Of a DNA stretch of 64,000 nt, positions 1-8,963 are shown one piece after another (the first letter of the stretch is position 1; every line of letters begins with the position of its first letter). The stretch is from positions 682,001 through 746,000 of the forward strand of contig CAVTXI010000019.1 in the NCBI GenBank assembly GCA_963738615.1, given 5' to 3'. The notes under the pieces were generated by a model, which saw only the letters and a program-made list of their open reading frames with translations, did not search any database and was not told the origin of the DNA. The position numbers were made by a program, and so were the translations under genes. Source of the stretch: CAVTWY01 sp963738615. GTDB taxonomy: Bacteria; Pseudomonadota; Gammaproteobacteria; Burkholderiales; Burkholderiaceae_C.

Positions 1-275
1 CCACGTCGGGCGACCCCTTCGTCTACTTCGTGCAGGCAGGCGCCTACACCAAGCCTGAAGACGCCGAGCAGCAACGCGCCCGCCTGGCGATGCTGGGCTT
101 CACCGCCAAAGTCACCGAGCGCGAACAGGTCGGCCGCACGATGTACCGCGTGCGTGTGGGGCCGTTCGATGCCAAGGACGGCGCCGAGACCGCGCAGTCG
201 AAGCTGCAGCAGGCCGGGGTGGACGCAGCGCTGGTGCGCGTGGAGCGTTCGCCCACAGCCACCGCGGGCCGTTGA
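1..275 (+). CDS. SPOR domain protein, C-terminal end (5' truncated by window)
   Basis: The open frame enters from the window edge and ends at TGA 273-275. The visible part is one SPOR (Sporulation-related repeat) domain: FVQAGAYTKPEDAEQQRARL, then a VGRTMYRVRVGPF strand and a closing helix and strand ending in ALVRVER. SPOR domains bind denuded peptidoglycan at the division septum. The family in this position, directly before dsbA in Burkholderiales, is usually an FtsN-like single-pass inner membrane division protein, but the membrane anchor and linker lie outside the window. Domain assignment is firm; the FtsN-like role is inference from family and neighbour. Confidence 0.85.
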   Translation, partial: TSGDPFVYFVQAGAYTKPEDAEQQRARLAMLGFTAKVTEREQVGRTMYRVRVGPFDAKDGAETAQSKLQQAGVDAALVRVERSPTATAGR

Positions 276-409
276 AAGCGTCACGAACTTTTCGTGCGCA
301 AGTGCACTCCATGGGCTTGCCGAGCGTTCAGGCACGAGTCACGACGAAACTGGGACACCGTCGTCACCGTCTACCTGTCCAGCGTTCTTCTGTCTCCGAG
401 GATCCGTCT

Positions 410-1069
410 ATGAGTCACACGAACCGCGGCCATGCCGTTTCGCGCCGCCGCTTCAACTTTGGCGCCGTCGCGCTCGCCGCTGCGGCGAGCCCACTGGCGA
501 TGGCGCAAGGCGCGCCGATCGAAGGCCGTGATTACCTGAAGCTGCCAGCGCCGGTCAACGTGCCCGCGGGCGGCAAGATCGATGTGATCGAGTTCTTCTG
601 GTATGGCTGTCCGCACTGCTATTCATTCGAGCCAGCGATCGAGGCGTGGGTCAAAAAGCTGCCGCCCGACGTGGTGATGCGGCGCGTGCAGGTCGCCTTC
701 ACGCCGATGCACGAGCTGCACGCGAAGATGTTCTACGCGGCCGAGCAGACCGGCACGCTCGAGAGCCTGCACCGCAAGCTCTTCAACGCGATGCACCAGC
801 AGAACATGCGCTTCCTGAAGGAAGGCGAGATCCTCGAGTTCGTCAAGGCCAACGGCGTCGACAGTGGCAAGTTCGGCGAGGCGATGCGCTCCTTCGGCGT
901 TGCCACCAAGGTGCAGCAGGCCAAGCAGCTGGTCGACGGCTACAAGGTCGATGGCGTTCCGGGCCTGGGCATCCACGGCCGCTGGTACACGTCGCCGTCG
1001 CTGGCTGGCGGGCCGGCCCGTGCGTTGGCGATCACCGACCAGCTGATCGAGCGCGCACGCAAAGGCTGA
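410..1069 (+). CDS. dsbA: Thiol:disulfide interchange protein DsbA
   Basis: Periplasmic thioredoxin-fold oxidase that donates disulfides to exported proteins. The predicted protein has 219 residues. The CxxC active site is C67-P-H-C70 in a WYGCPHC context, the classical DsbA signature, followed by a helical insertion and a cis-proline strand (DGVPGLGI). The N-terminus (S-R-R-R-F then an Ala-rich stretch ending AMAQG) is a signal peptide with twin-arginine character. I chose ATG 410 because the longer frame from 272 would bury the signal peptide behind 46 unrelated residues. The SPOR gene lies upstream on the same strand, a common Burkholderiales order. Confidence 0.93.
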   Translation: MSHTNRGHAVSRRRFNFGAVALAAAASPLAMAQGAPIEGRDYLKLPAPVNVPAGGKIDVIEFFWYGCPHCYSFEPAIEAWVKKLPPDVVMRRVQVAFTPMHELHAKMFYAAEQTGTLESLHRKLFNAMHQQNMRFLKEGEILEFVKANGVDSGKFGEAMRSFGVATKVQQAKQLVDGYKVDGVPGLGIHGRWYTSPSLAGGPARALAITDQLIERARKG

Positions 1070-1141
1070 ATTTCCGCGCGTCGGCGCGGCCGTAACGCCG
1101 CATACCCTGGGCAGCGGGCCCTAGAATGGCATGCAAGTTTC

Positions 1142-1804
1142 ATGCCCTTCATGCCCGCGCCCGTTCCTGACCCCACCTCTAAGCCTGCCGCGCGGGCATG
1201 GGCTGCCTTCGCAGTGGCCCTGGCCGCGACGCTGGCCATGGCGTTGGCTACCCCCGCGCTGGCCGAGCGGGCCGACCGCACCAAGCCACTGACGATCGAC
1301 GCCGACAAATCGGGCATCTTCGATTTGGGCAAGAAGATCGTCACGTACAACGGTAACGTCGTCGTGGCGCAAGGCAGCCTGGCGATCCGCGCCGAACGCG
1401 TGGAACTGCGCCAACTCGCCGACGGCCGCCGCGTCGCCACGGCCTTCGGCGTCGCGGGCCGGCCTGCGGCCTTCCGCCAGAAACGCGAAGGCCTCGACGA
1501 AACGATCGAAGGCACCGCCGAACGCATCGAATACGACGACCGCAGCGACACCGTGCGCTTCGTTGGCACGGCAGCCGTACGGCGCCTGCGCGGTGCGGCC
1601 ACGGCCGACGAGATCAGCGGCGGTCTCATCACCTACGACAACCTCGCCGAGGTCTTCTCCGTGCAGGGCCGCCCCGGTGGTGCCGCCGACAGCGGCGGGC
1701 GTGACCGTGTGCGCGCCGTGTTCACGCCGCTGGAAGAAAAGAACAACAAAGACAATAAGGACGGCAAGGACTCGCAGTCAGCACCCACGCCGTCTTCGCG
1801 TTAG
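1142..1804 (+). CDS. lptA: Lipopolysaccharide transport periplasmic protein LptA
   Basis: Periplasmic bridge protein that carries lipopolysaccharide from the inner membrane LptBFGC complex to outer membrane LptDE. The 220-residue product has a signal peptide (hydrophobic core AAFAVALAATLAMALATPALA) and an OstA-like beta-jellyroll: TIDADKSGIFDLGKKIVTYNGNV, then an RAERVEL strand and an AERIEYDDRSDTVRF strand. The C-terminal tail is low-complexity Lys/Asp/Ser. The next gene is lptB, 16 nt downstream. The usual upstream partner lptC is absent, with dsbA in its place. A second ATG at 1151 could be the true start. Confidence 0.9.
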   Translation: MPFMPAPVPDPTSKPAARAWAAFAVALAATLAMALATPALAERADRTKPLTIDADKSGIFDLGKKIVTYNGNVVVAQGSLAIRAERVELRQLADGRRVATAFGVAGRPAAFRQKREGLDETIEGTAERIEYDDRSDTVRFVGTAAVRRLRGAATADEISGGLITYDNLAEVFSVQGRPGGAADSGGRDRVRAVFTPLEEKNNKDNKDGKDSQSAPTPSSR

Positions 1805-1820
1805 GTCCTTCGCAGGTCGC

Positions 1821-2681
1821 ATGTCCGTCGCCCAACGTTCCGAGCCCATGGCGCGAACCGATCTCCCCGGCCACGATGCCGCCCAGCCGGGCACGCCCTT
1901 CGCGTTTGCCTCGTCGATGCCGCAGCACACATCGACAGGCGAGAGTCGCCTCGAGGCGCAGGGGTTGGTCAAGCGCTACGGCGCACGTACGGTGGTGGAC
2001 CAGGCACACCTCGCGGTGTCGGGTGGCGAAGTGGTCGGCCTGCTGGGCCCCAACGGCGCGGGCAAGACGACGACCTTCTACATGGTCGTGGGCCTGGTGC
2101 GCGCCGATGCTGGCGAGATCCTGATCGACGGCAAGCCGATTCATCACAAGCCCATTCACCAGCGTGCGCGGTTGGGCCTGTCGTACCTGCCGCAAGAGGC
2201 GTCGATCTTCCGCAAGCTCACGGTCGAAGAGAACATCCGCGCCGTGCTCGAGCTTCAGTTCGACGAGCGCGGGCGCCCCTACGGCAAGGCCAAGCTGCGC
2301 GAGATGCTCGACGCGCTGCTGGCCGACCTGAGCATCGAGAAGCTGCGCTCGAGCCCCGCTACCGCGCTGTCGGGCGGCGAACGTCGGCGCGTCGAGATCG
2401 CGCGTGCGCTGGCGACGCAGCCGCGCTTCATCCTGCTCGACGAGCCCTTCGCCGGTGTCGACCCGATCGCAGTGATCGAGATCCAACGCATCATCGCGTT
2501 CCTCAAGTCGCGCGGCATCGGTGTGCTGATCACAGACCACAACGTGCGCGAAACGCTGGGCATCTGCGACCGCGCCTACATCATCAGCGAAGGGCGCGTG
2601 CTGGCCGAAGGGCCCCCTGCGGCGATCGTCGAAAACGCCGACGTGCGCAAGGTTTACCTGGGAGAGCACTTCCGTATGTAG
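1821..2681 (+). CDS. lptB: LPS export ABC transporter ATP-binding protein LptB
   Basis: Cytoplasmic ATPase that powers LPS extraction from the inner membrane. Visible motifs are Walker A (GPNGAGKTT), the Q-loop region (SYLPQEASIFRKLTVEENI, typical of LptB), the ABC signature (LSGGERRR), Walker B (FILLDEPFAGVDP) and the H-loop (LITDHNVRETL). The C-terminus ends VRKVYLGEHF-RM, also typical. The product has 286 residues from ATG 1821, about 40 longer than E. coli LptB. The extra residues form a poorly conserved N-terminal tail, so ATG 1848 or 1917 may be the real start. It sits between lptA and rpoN, the conserved order. Confidence 0.93.
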   Translation: MSVAQRSEPMARTDLPGHDAAQPGTPFAFASSMPQHTSTGESRLEAQGLVKRYGARTVVDQAHLAVSGGEVVGLLGPNGAGKTTTFYMVVGLVRADAGEILIDGKPIHHKPIHQRARLGLSYLPQEASIFRKLTVEENIRAVLELQFDERGRPYGKAKLREMLDALLADLSIEKLRSSPATALSGGERRRVEIARALATQPRFILLDEPFAGVDPIAVIEIQRIIAFLKSRGIGVLITDHNVRETLGICDRAYIISEGRVLAEGPPAAIVENADVRKVYLGEHFRM

Positions 2682-2738
2682 GCCCAGGCGGGCACGCGCG
2701 ACCACACGCGCGCGTTCGCCGGCAACGGAAGACGCACC

Positions 2739-4289
2739 ATGAAACCGACCCTGCAGGTCCGCCTCTCACAGCATCTGGCGCTGACGCCGCAGTTGCAGCA
2801 GTCGATCCGCCTGTTGCAGCTGTCGACCCTCGAGCTGCAGCAGGAAGTCGAGCAGATGCTCGGCGACAACCCGTTCCTCGACGTCGAAGGCGACGACGGC
2901 GATACGCGTGGTTTCGACCTGACGACATCGGCGCCAGCGCCCGTTGCCGCCACCGCGGCCGACGATCAGGCCTACGCGCGCGGTGACGAGAGCTTTGCCG
3001 ACACGCCCGCGATCGACGGCGACCGCGCGCTCGACGAGCAGCCGCAGGGCATGACCGAACGCGACGACTGGGCCAACGGCACCGAAGGCGAAGACTTCGA
3101 CGGTATTCGCGAAACGACAAGCACTCGCCAGACGGCGGACAGTGATGAGTCGCCCGACGGCGCCGAGCGCGTCGGCGAAGGCCCCTCGTTGGCCGAACAC
3201 CTGCGCGCGCAGATGCTGGGCCTGCGCCTGTCGCCGGATGACGCCGCGGCGCTGGCGTTGTTGATCGACTCGCTCGACGACGACGGCTACCTGACCGACC
3301 CGCTCGACGACATCGCGCAGCGCCTGGCCACCGACGCCGACATCATCGACCCAGGGCAGCGCGAGGAGCTCGACCACCACTTGCGCTGCGCGCTGAAGTT
3401 TCTGCAGAGCATGGACCCGCCCGGCGTCGGTGCGCGTGACCTGCCCGACTGCCTTGTGCTTCAGCTGCGCCAGCTGCCGCGCAACGAGGCGCAGGCGGTG
3501 GCGATCATCGTCGCGAAAAGCCATCTTGACTTGCTGGCCAAACGCGACATGCGCAAGCTGTCGGCGGCCACCGGCGCCGACGAAGAACTGCTCGAACAAG
3601 CGCGGCACCTGATCGTCGCCTGCGAACCCAAACCCGGGCGCCCGTTCGCGCGCACCGATCAACTCATCGTCGTGCCCGACGTGATCGTGCGCAAGGCCGG
3701 CCGCGGCTTTCGCGTCATGCTCAACCCCGACGTGATGCCCAAGCTGCGCATCAATGACTTTTATGCGCAGGCGCTGCGCGGGGGCAAGGGCTCCGACAAA
3801 CCGAATGGTGCGCTCGGCGGTCAGTTGCAAGAAGCGCGTTGGTTCATCAAGAACATCAAGCAGCGCTACGACACGATCTTGCGCGTGTCCACGGCCATCG
3901 TCGAGCGGCAGAAGGGCTTCTTCACGCATGGTGAGATCGCCATGCGCCCGTTGGTGCTGCGCGAAATTGCCGACGAACTCGGCCTGCACGAATCGACGAT
4001 CTCGCGCGTGACGACCGCCAAGTACATGTCCACGCCCTACGGCACGTTCGAGCTGAAGTACTTCTTCGGCTCGTCGCTTGCCACCGAAGCCGGCGGCAAC
4101 GCGTCCAGCACCGCGGTGCGCGCGCTCATCAAGCAATTCGTCTCGGCCGAAGACACGGACAAGCCGCTGTCGGACAACCAGATCGCGACGATGTTGGCCG
4201 AGCAGGGTATTCAGGTTGCGCGGCGTACCGTCGCCAAATACCGCGAGGCGCTGCGCATCGCGCCCGCCAACCTGCGCAAGGGCGGCTGA
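2739..4289 (+). CDS. rpoN: RNA polymerase sigma-54 factor RpoN
   Basis: Alternative sigma factor that recognises -24/-12 promoters and needs AAA+ activators. The 516-residue product shows the Gln/Leu-rich region I (QHLALTPQLQQSIRLLQLST), an acidic region II, the core-binding region, a helix-turn-helix with ESTISRVTTAKYM, and the RpoN box ARRTVAKYREALRI near the end. The start ATG 2739 is 57 nt after lptB. Its stop overlaps the next gene's ATG by one base (TGATG), suggesting translational coupling. A fitting sigma-54 promoter is visible before pilA in this window. Confidence 0.96.
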   Translation: MKPTLQVRLSQHLALTPQLQQSIRLLQLSTLELQQEVEQMLGDNPFLDVEGDDGDTRGFDLTTSAPAPVAATAADDQAYARGDESFADTPAIDGDRALDEQPQGMTERDDWANGTEGEDFDGIRETTSTRQTADSDESPDGAERVGEGPSLAEHLRAQMLGLRLSPDDAAALALLIDSLDDDGYLTDPLDDIAQRLATDADIIDPGQREELDHHLRCALKFLQSMDPPGVGARDLPDCLVLQLRQLPRNEAQAVAIIVAKSHLDLLAKRDMRKLSAATGADEELLEQARHLIVACEPKPGRPFARTDQLIVVPDVIVRKAGRGFRVMLNPDVMPKLRINDFYAQALRGGKGSDKPNGALGGQLQEARWFIKNIKQRYDTILRVSTAIVERQKGFFTHGEIAMRPLVLREIADELGLHESTISRVTTAKYMSTPYGTFELKYFFGSSLATEAGGNASSTAVRALIKQFVSAEDTDKPLSDNQIATMLAEQGIQVARRTVAKYREALRIAPANLRKGG

Positions 4290-5566
4290 TGCGCGGTGAC
4301 CCTCGCAAGCCGTCTTCACGTGCGCACATGTTCCTGCCCGCCGCGCGCGACTGTGAAGCGCTGCTGGCGCGCGAATGCGTGTCGATCCTCGGGCGCGACC
4401 ACGGCGTCCACGCCGATCGCTCGGGTGTGTTCGTCGAGGGCGACGCGACCGACGCGATGCGCCTGAACCTCGAGAGCCGCCTCGCGCAGCGCGTGTTGTG
4501 GCCGCTGGCCGAAGGGCCCTATCGCGACGAACACGATCTATACGACCTGGCGCGCAGCGTCGACTGGCGCGATTGGGTCACGCCCGATCAGACGTTGCGC
4601 GTGGACACCACCGCGCAACGCTCGCCGCTGCAAAGCCTGAACTTCGCATCGCTGCGCATCAAAGACGCGGTGTGCGACCAGTGGCGCGAAGCCACCGGCG
4701 CGCGCCCCGGTGTCGATGTGCACGACCCGCATCTGGCGATCACGTTGCACCTCACCGCCGACCGCGCCGCGCTGTACGCCGACACCAGCGGCGAGCCGCT
4801 CTTCAAACGCGGCTGGCGCGACGCGCGCATTGCCGGCGGGCGTGAAGAAACCCGCCCAGCGGGTGGGCCTGTCGACGTCCACGGCGAAGCGCCGCTGAAA
4901 GAAACCCTGGCCGCAGCGATGCTTGCTGCCGCCGGGTGGACGGGCGAAGGCACGCTGCTCGACCCCTGCTGCGGCGCCGGCACGATCGCGATCGAAGCCG
5001 CGCAGATCGCCTGCGGTATCGCGCCGGGCCTGCGTCGCCACTTCGCTTTCGAACACCTGGCGCCGTGGCGCGCACACATGGGTGCATGGCGCGACATGAA
5101 GCGTGACGCGCAAGCCCGCGCGGACGAATCTCGCGGCGGCCAGCGCGAACCTCGCGCTGCGATCCACGCCAGCGACATCGAACCGCGCCTCGTCGCCGCC
5201 GCGCAGGCGAATGCGCGCCGCGCGGGCGTCGACCACGCCATCACGATCACCCGCGCCGACGCCATGACGCGCCCGCCGCCGCCCCTCGTGGAAAACGCCG
5301 CGCCAATCATCATCACCAACCCGCCGTTCGGCCACCGCATCGATGCGCAGGGTGATGCTCAGGGCGACACCGCCGCCTTCGTCCAAGGCCTGGCATCGAA
5401 CTGGAAAAAGCAATACGCCGGATGGACCGCCTGGATCCTGTGCCCCGACCCCGAGTTCGAGTCGATGCTGCGGCTCAGGGCGAGTGCGCGCGTGCCGCTG
5501 TGGAACGGGACGATCGAGTGCCGGCTATTGAAGCTTGTGCTGGTGGCCGGCTCGGCGCGAGGATAG
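4289..5566 (+). CDS. THUMP-domain class I SAM-dependent RNA methyltransferase (RlmL-N-like)
   Basis: Predicted 23S rRNA guanine-N2 methyltransferase of the COG0116 family (N-terminal half of RlmL; m2G2445 in E. coli). The 425-residue product has an N-terminal ferredoxin-like/THUMP region (to about residue 160), a SAM-binding motif at LLDPCCGAGTIAIEAA, and the catalytic NPPFGHRI (N-P-P-F) motif typical of amino-group methylation. The start overlaps the rpoN stop by one base. The site specificity is inferred from the family and not shown by sequence alone. Confidence 0.88.
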   Translation: MRGDPRKPSSRAHMFLPAARDCEALLARECVSILGRDHGVHADRSGVFVEGDATDAMRLNLESRLAQRVLWPLAEGPYRDEHDLYDLARSVDWRDWVTPDQTLRVDTTAQRSPLQSLNFASLRIKDAVCDQWREATGARPGVDVHDPHLAITLHLTADRAALYADTSGEPLFKRGWRDARIAGGREETRPAGGPVDVHGEAPLKETLAAAMLAAAGWTGEGTLLDPCCGAGTIAIEAAQIACGIAPGLRRHFAFEHLAPWRAHMGAWRDMKRDAQARADESRGGQREPRAAIHASDIEPRLVAAAQANARRAGVDHAITITRADAMTRPPPPLVENAAPIIITNPPFGHRIDAQGDAQGDTAAFVQGLASNWKKQYAGWTAWILCPDPEFESMLRLRASARVPLWNGTIECRLLKLVLVAGSARG

Positions 5567-5580
5567 GCGCACGCTTCGAG

Positions 5581-6624
5581 TCAAGAAGCGCGTTTCTCGA
5601 CCAACCTCGTCAGGATTTCGTCCAATCGTTTTGCGGTGGCAGCGTCGGAATAAGTCTCACGCGCCGTCTTTTGCGCCTCGGCGCCAAGCCGGGACCGCAG
5701 GTTTTCGTCTGTCCACACCCGGCGCATCGTGGTAACCATATCGTCCGTATCGGCGGGATTCACGAACAGCGCGTCGATCCCGTCTCGAGCGTAGTCAACC
5801 GTCCCGCCGCACCGGGTCACGATCGTGGCCTTTCGATGAGACATGGATTCAACCAAGGTCACTTGGCCCGACGCAGTTTCGTCGTTGGACAAAGGAATAA
5901 CGTGAAGTCTTGCCTGTTGCAGCAGCGAGAAACACGCTTCCCTCGACAGGCCTTGTCGAATCTCCGTCTTGCCGGGGCGCGTCAACCCGTCCACGGCGTG
6001 CTGGCCTGCAATCACGATGGCTCGATAGTCGAGTTGCGCGAGCGCAGCAAAGAGCGTTCCGTAATCCCGACGCGCGGTACCCATCGCAATCACGAATGGA
6101 TTCTCGGATTCTTCGCTTTCCGTCACATGCCGTTCGGGTGCCTGCAGCGGAACAAAGACGAATCGATCGACCGGCAGATCAAACCATCGAGCGTAGACCT
6201 CACACTCGAGACGGGAATGAACCACGAAAACGTCGACCTCCCGAAGCACGATCGATGCGACGCGCCTGCGCCAGCCCTGGGGCAAGGTGCCGAGGTTGAA
6301 GTGCCACGCGACAACCGAAACCCGCCAACGCTTCGGAACCAACAGATTTCTCAGCGCGATGGCAGCCGCCGTCTGGGGAAATAGGGCCACGACGCCATGG
6401 GCACGTCGATTTTTGATTTCTGCCAGGAATCGACGCGTGTAGCCCAGGTAGCCCAGCCATCTCCGATAGTCCGTGCGCTTTCGAGAACTATCGTCCGGGA
6501 CCGTGGACACGACCGGACGCAACACGTGGGAGCTATTCGCCGGGAAGAATCTCCCCAGCCATTCGTCTTTTGCGTCGCGTACACCTTCGCCGGCGAGTAT
6601 CCAGATAATCTTTGATTCTTTCAT
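5581..6624 (-). CDS. Glycosyltransferase, GT-B fold, family 1/4-like
   Basis: Predicted sugar transferase, 347 residues from ATG 6624, preceded by a purine-rich GAGGCCGAGG. No signal peptide. The C-terminal half has the GT4 donor-binding pattern: FVIAMGTARRDYGTL, then an SNDETASGQVTLVESMSHRK segment with the conserved Glu, a TRCGGTVDYARDGIDALFV loop, and helices ending in a lysine/arginine tail. The N-terminal half carries an acceptor-domain-like WHFNLG motif. The gene stands alone, converging with the methyltransferase. It is visibly more A+T-rich than its neighbours, which suggests horizontal acquisition. Substrate unknown. Confidence 0.8.
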   Translation of the reverse strand: MKESKIIWILAGEGVRDAKDEWLGRFFPANSSHVLRPVVSTVPDDSSRKRTDYRRWLGYLGYTRRFLAEIKNRRAHGVVALFPQTAAAIALRNLLVPKRWRVSVVAWHFNLGTLPQGWRRRVASIVLREVDVFVVHSRLECEVYARWFDLPVDRFVFVPLQAPERHVTESEESENPFVIAMGTARRDYGTLFAALAQLDYRAIVIAGQHAVDGLTRPGKTEIRQGLSREACFSLLQQARLHVIPLSNDETASGQVTLVESMSHRKATIVTRCGGTVDYARDGIDALFVNPADTDDMVTTMRRVWTDENLRSRLGAEAQKTARETYSDAATAKRLDEILTRLVEKRAS

Positions 6625-6763
6625 CCTCGGCCTCCCGAACGCTCCTTGGAGTTCTGGATCTTCGACGGCTGCGATTTTGGCATGTGGCGATGTCGGCTTT
6701 TTGGCGCCACTCGCGCTTTCAACGAGATACGAGGACGAACGCACGAAGCGTAAATTCGTGCCC

Positions 6764-8035
6764 ATGGACCAGCCCACCCGCCTGCACCCCCTCGTGCCCA
6801 TCCGCCTGCGCGCGGCCTTCGTCGTGGCAGCGCTTGTCGCCGTTGCCTGCGGCGGTGGCAACGATGCAGCGCCCACGCCCACGCCCACGCCTTCCGGTGC
6901 GGCACCAACGCCAGCGCCGCCCGCGCCGGGCCCGACGCCTTCACCACCGGCCAACCCACCGCGCGTGGTCACCGTCGCCAGCGGCCTGTCCAACCCATGG
7001 AGCCTCGCGTTCCTGCCCGACGGCTCCATGCTCGTGACCGAACGCGTGGGCACGCTGAGGCGCCTTGCGGCCGATGGCACGCTGCTGGGCGGCGTGGCTG
7101 GCGTGCCAAGCGTCGCCTTCGCGGGGCAGGGCGGCCTGCACGACGTGGCACTTGCCCGCGACTTCGCGACATCGCGCCGCATCTTCCTCAGCTTTGCCGA
7201 AGCCGGCAGCGGCACCGCGTCCGGCACCAATGGCTTGGCTGTCGGAACCGGCGTGCTTTCGGCCGACGGCTCTGCACTTGCGCAGTGGCAGGTCATCTTC
7301 CGACAGTTGCCGAAGGTCGCAAGCCAAGGGCACTTTGGCGGACGGCTTGTCGTCAATAACGACGGCACGCTTTTCATCACTGCGGGTGACCGCCAGGCCA
7401 ACAGCGAACGCGACAAGGCGCAAGACCTGGGGCAAGGCCACGGCAAGGTATTCCGCGTCGGCGTCGACGGCAGCGTGCCCGCCGACAACCCGTTCGTTGC
7501 CACGTCCGGCGCGCAACCGCAAATCTGGACCTACGGCCACCGTAACCCGCAAGGCGCTGCGCTGCGGCCAGGCACGTCGCAGCTGTGGACAAGCGAACAC
7601 GGCCCGCAGGGTGGCGACGAAGTCAACTTCACCCGGCCTGGGCTCAACTATGGGTGGCCGCGCGTGAGCTATGGCTGCGAGTACGGGGAACCTGTCGGCA
7701 ACTGCACGCCGGTGGGCGGCGCGAGCACAGGCGCGGCGTACGAGCCACCGATGACGTACTGGGTGCCAACGTCCATCGCGCCCAGTGGCATGGCGTTCTA
7801 CGACGGTGACCGTTTCCCGGACCGTTTCCCCGAGTGGCGCGGCAACCTCTTCGTCGGCGCGTTGGCCGGCATGGCGCTGTGGCGCATCGTGTTGTCAGGC
7901 GACACGGTGGTGCAGCGAGAGGCGCTCTTCACGGATCTGGGCGAACGCATCCGCGATGTGCGTCAAGGGCCGGACGGATGGCTTTACCTCGTCACCGACG
8001 GCGGCTCGGGGCGGGTGCTTCGGGTCGAGCGCTGA
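6764..8035 (+). CDS. PQQ-dependent sugar dehydrogenase, lipoprotein (glucose/sorbosone dehydrogenase fold)
   Basis: Secreted six-bladed beta-propeller oxidoreductase of the soluble aldose dehydrogenase (YliI-like) family. The 423-residue product has a lipoprotein signal (VAALVAVAC, lipobox Cys about residue 29), a Pro/Thr-rich linker encoded by CCCACG hexamer repeats, and family motifs VASGLSNPWSLAFLPDG, GQGGLHDVAL, IWTYGHRNPQGA and SEHGPQGGDEVN that form the PQQ/Ca site. ATG 6764 puts the signal peptide at the N-terminus; the frame stays open upstream without a better start. Sugar substrate and PQQ dependence are family inference. Confidence 0.88.
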   Translation: MDQPTRLHPLVPIRLRAAFVVAALVAVACGGGNDAAPTPTPTPSGAAPTPAPPAPGPTPSPPANPPRVVTVASGLSNPWSLAFLPDGSMLVTERVGTLRRLAADGTLLGGVAGVPSVAFAGQGGLHDVALARDFATSRRIFLSFAEAGSGTASGTNGLAVGTGVLSADGSALAQWQVIFRQLPKVASQGHFGGRLVVNNDGTLFITAGDRQANSERDKAQDLGQGHGKVFRVGVDGSVPADNPFVATSGAQPQIWTYGHRNPQGAALRPGTSQLWTSEHGPQGGDEVNFTRPGLNYGWPRVSYGCEYGEPVGNCTPVGGASTGAAYEPPMTYWVPTSIAPSGMAFYDGDRFPDRFPEWRGNLFVGALAGMALWRIVLSGDTVVQREALFTDLGERIRDVRQGPDGWLYLVTDGGSGRVLRVER

Positions 8036-8078
8036 CGCAGCGGCCGTAGGGCAGCGGGGCCGATGATGTAATCGATCG

Positions 8079-8963
8079 ATGCCATCTGCATCGCCGCTGT
8101 CGTCGCACCCTCGCCTGCTCGCAGCGGCTCCTGCGCTGTTCATCTTCATCTGGGCCACCGGCTACGTCGTTGCCAAGGTCGCCGCACCGCATGCCGAAGC
8201 GCTGACGTTCCTGCTGCTGCGCTATGCCGGCGTCGTCGTGTTCATGCTCGTGCTTGCACTCGCCGCGCGCGCGGCGTGGCCGTCGTCGCGCGATGTGGTG
8301 CACCTTGCGGTCGCGGGCATCGGCATCCAGGCGATCTACCTGGGCGGCGTGTGGGTCGCGATTCGGCACGGCATGCCGGCGGGGTTGTCGGCGCTGATCG
8401 TCAACATTCAACCGGTGCTGACGGCGGCGCTGGGCTTTCTGGTGCACGAGCGCGTGTCGTCGCGGCAGTGGGCCGGCGTGCTGCTGGGGCTGGCGGGTGT
8501 CGTGCTGGTTGTTTGGCACAAGCTTCAGTTCGCCGGGCTGTCTTGGCCCACGGTGTGGATGTGCGTGGCCGCGCTTCTGGGCATGACAGCGGGCACGCTG
8601 TATCAAAAACGCTTCGTGCCGAAGTTCGACCTGCGCACCGGGCAGGTGGTGCAGTTCCTCGCCGCGATCGCGGTCACGCTGCCGGTGGCGTGGGCGACCG
8701 AAAGCTTTCACATCGCATGGAACGCGCCGGTGATTGCCGCGATGGTGTGGTCGATCGTCGTGCTGACGGGGGGCGGCATCTCGCTGATGTTCCTGATGCT
8801 TCGCCACGGCAAAGCCACCACCGTGACCAGCACGATGTACCTCGTGCCCGCGGTCACGTCGGTCATGGCTTGGGCCATGTTCGGTGAGACGCTGGCGCTG
8901 ACCGCTTTCGTCGGCATGCTCGTGACATTGCTGGGGGTTTGGCTGGTGGTGAAGCAGCGATGA
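8079..8963 (+). CDS. DMT superfamily (EamA) transporter
   Basis: Inner membrane protein of 294 residues with about ten hydrophobic segments in two EamA repeats, the first opening LFIFIWATGYVVAK and the second starting near residue 150. Typical family landmarks are the GIQAIYLGGVWVAIRHG helix and the end-of-repeat segment STMYLVPAVTSVMAWAMFGE. The family exports amino acids, metabolites or drugs; the substrate cannot be read from sequence. Its TGA overlaps the ATG of a small downstream membrane peptide. Confidence 0.9.
   Translation: MPSASPLSSHPRLLAAAPALFIFIWATGYVVAKVAAPHAEALTFLLLRYAGVVVFMLVLALAARAAWPSSRDVVHLAVAGIGIQAIYLGGVWVAIRHGMPAGLSALIVNIQPVLTAALGFLVHERVSSRQWAGVLLGLAGVVLVVWHKLQFAGLSWPTVWMCVAALLGMTAGTLYQKRFVPKFDLRTGQVVQFLAAIAVTLPVAWATESFHIAWNAPVIAAMVWSIVVLTGGGISLMFLMLRHGKATTVTSTMYLVPAVTSVMAWAMFGETLALTAFVGMLVTLLGVWLVVKQR

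Noticed and set aside
2766..4319. 517-residue open frame antisense to rpoN
   Set aside because: It mirrors rpoN codons in a G+C-rich gene, is full of Arg/Gln/Val/His-type low-complexity sequence and has no domain. rpoN itself is unmistakable.
5581..7503. 640-residue version of the glycosyltransferase
   Set aside because: The N-terminal 293 residues are the antisense reading of the PQQ dehydrogenase. The family match begins at ATG 6624.
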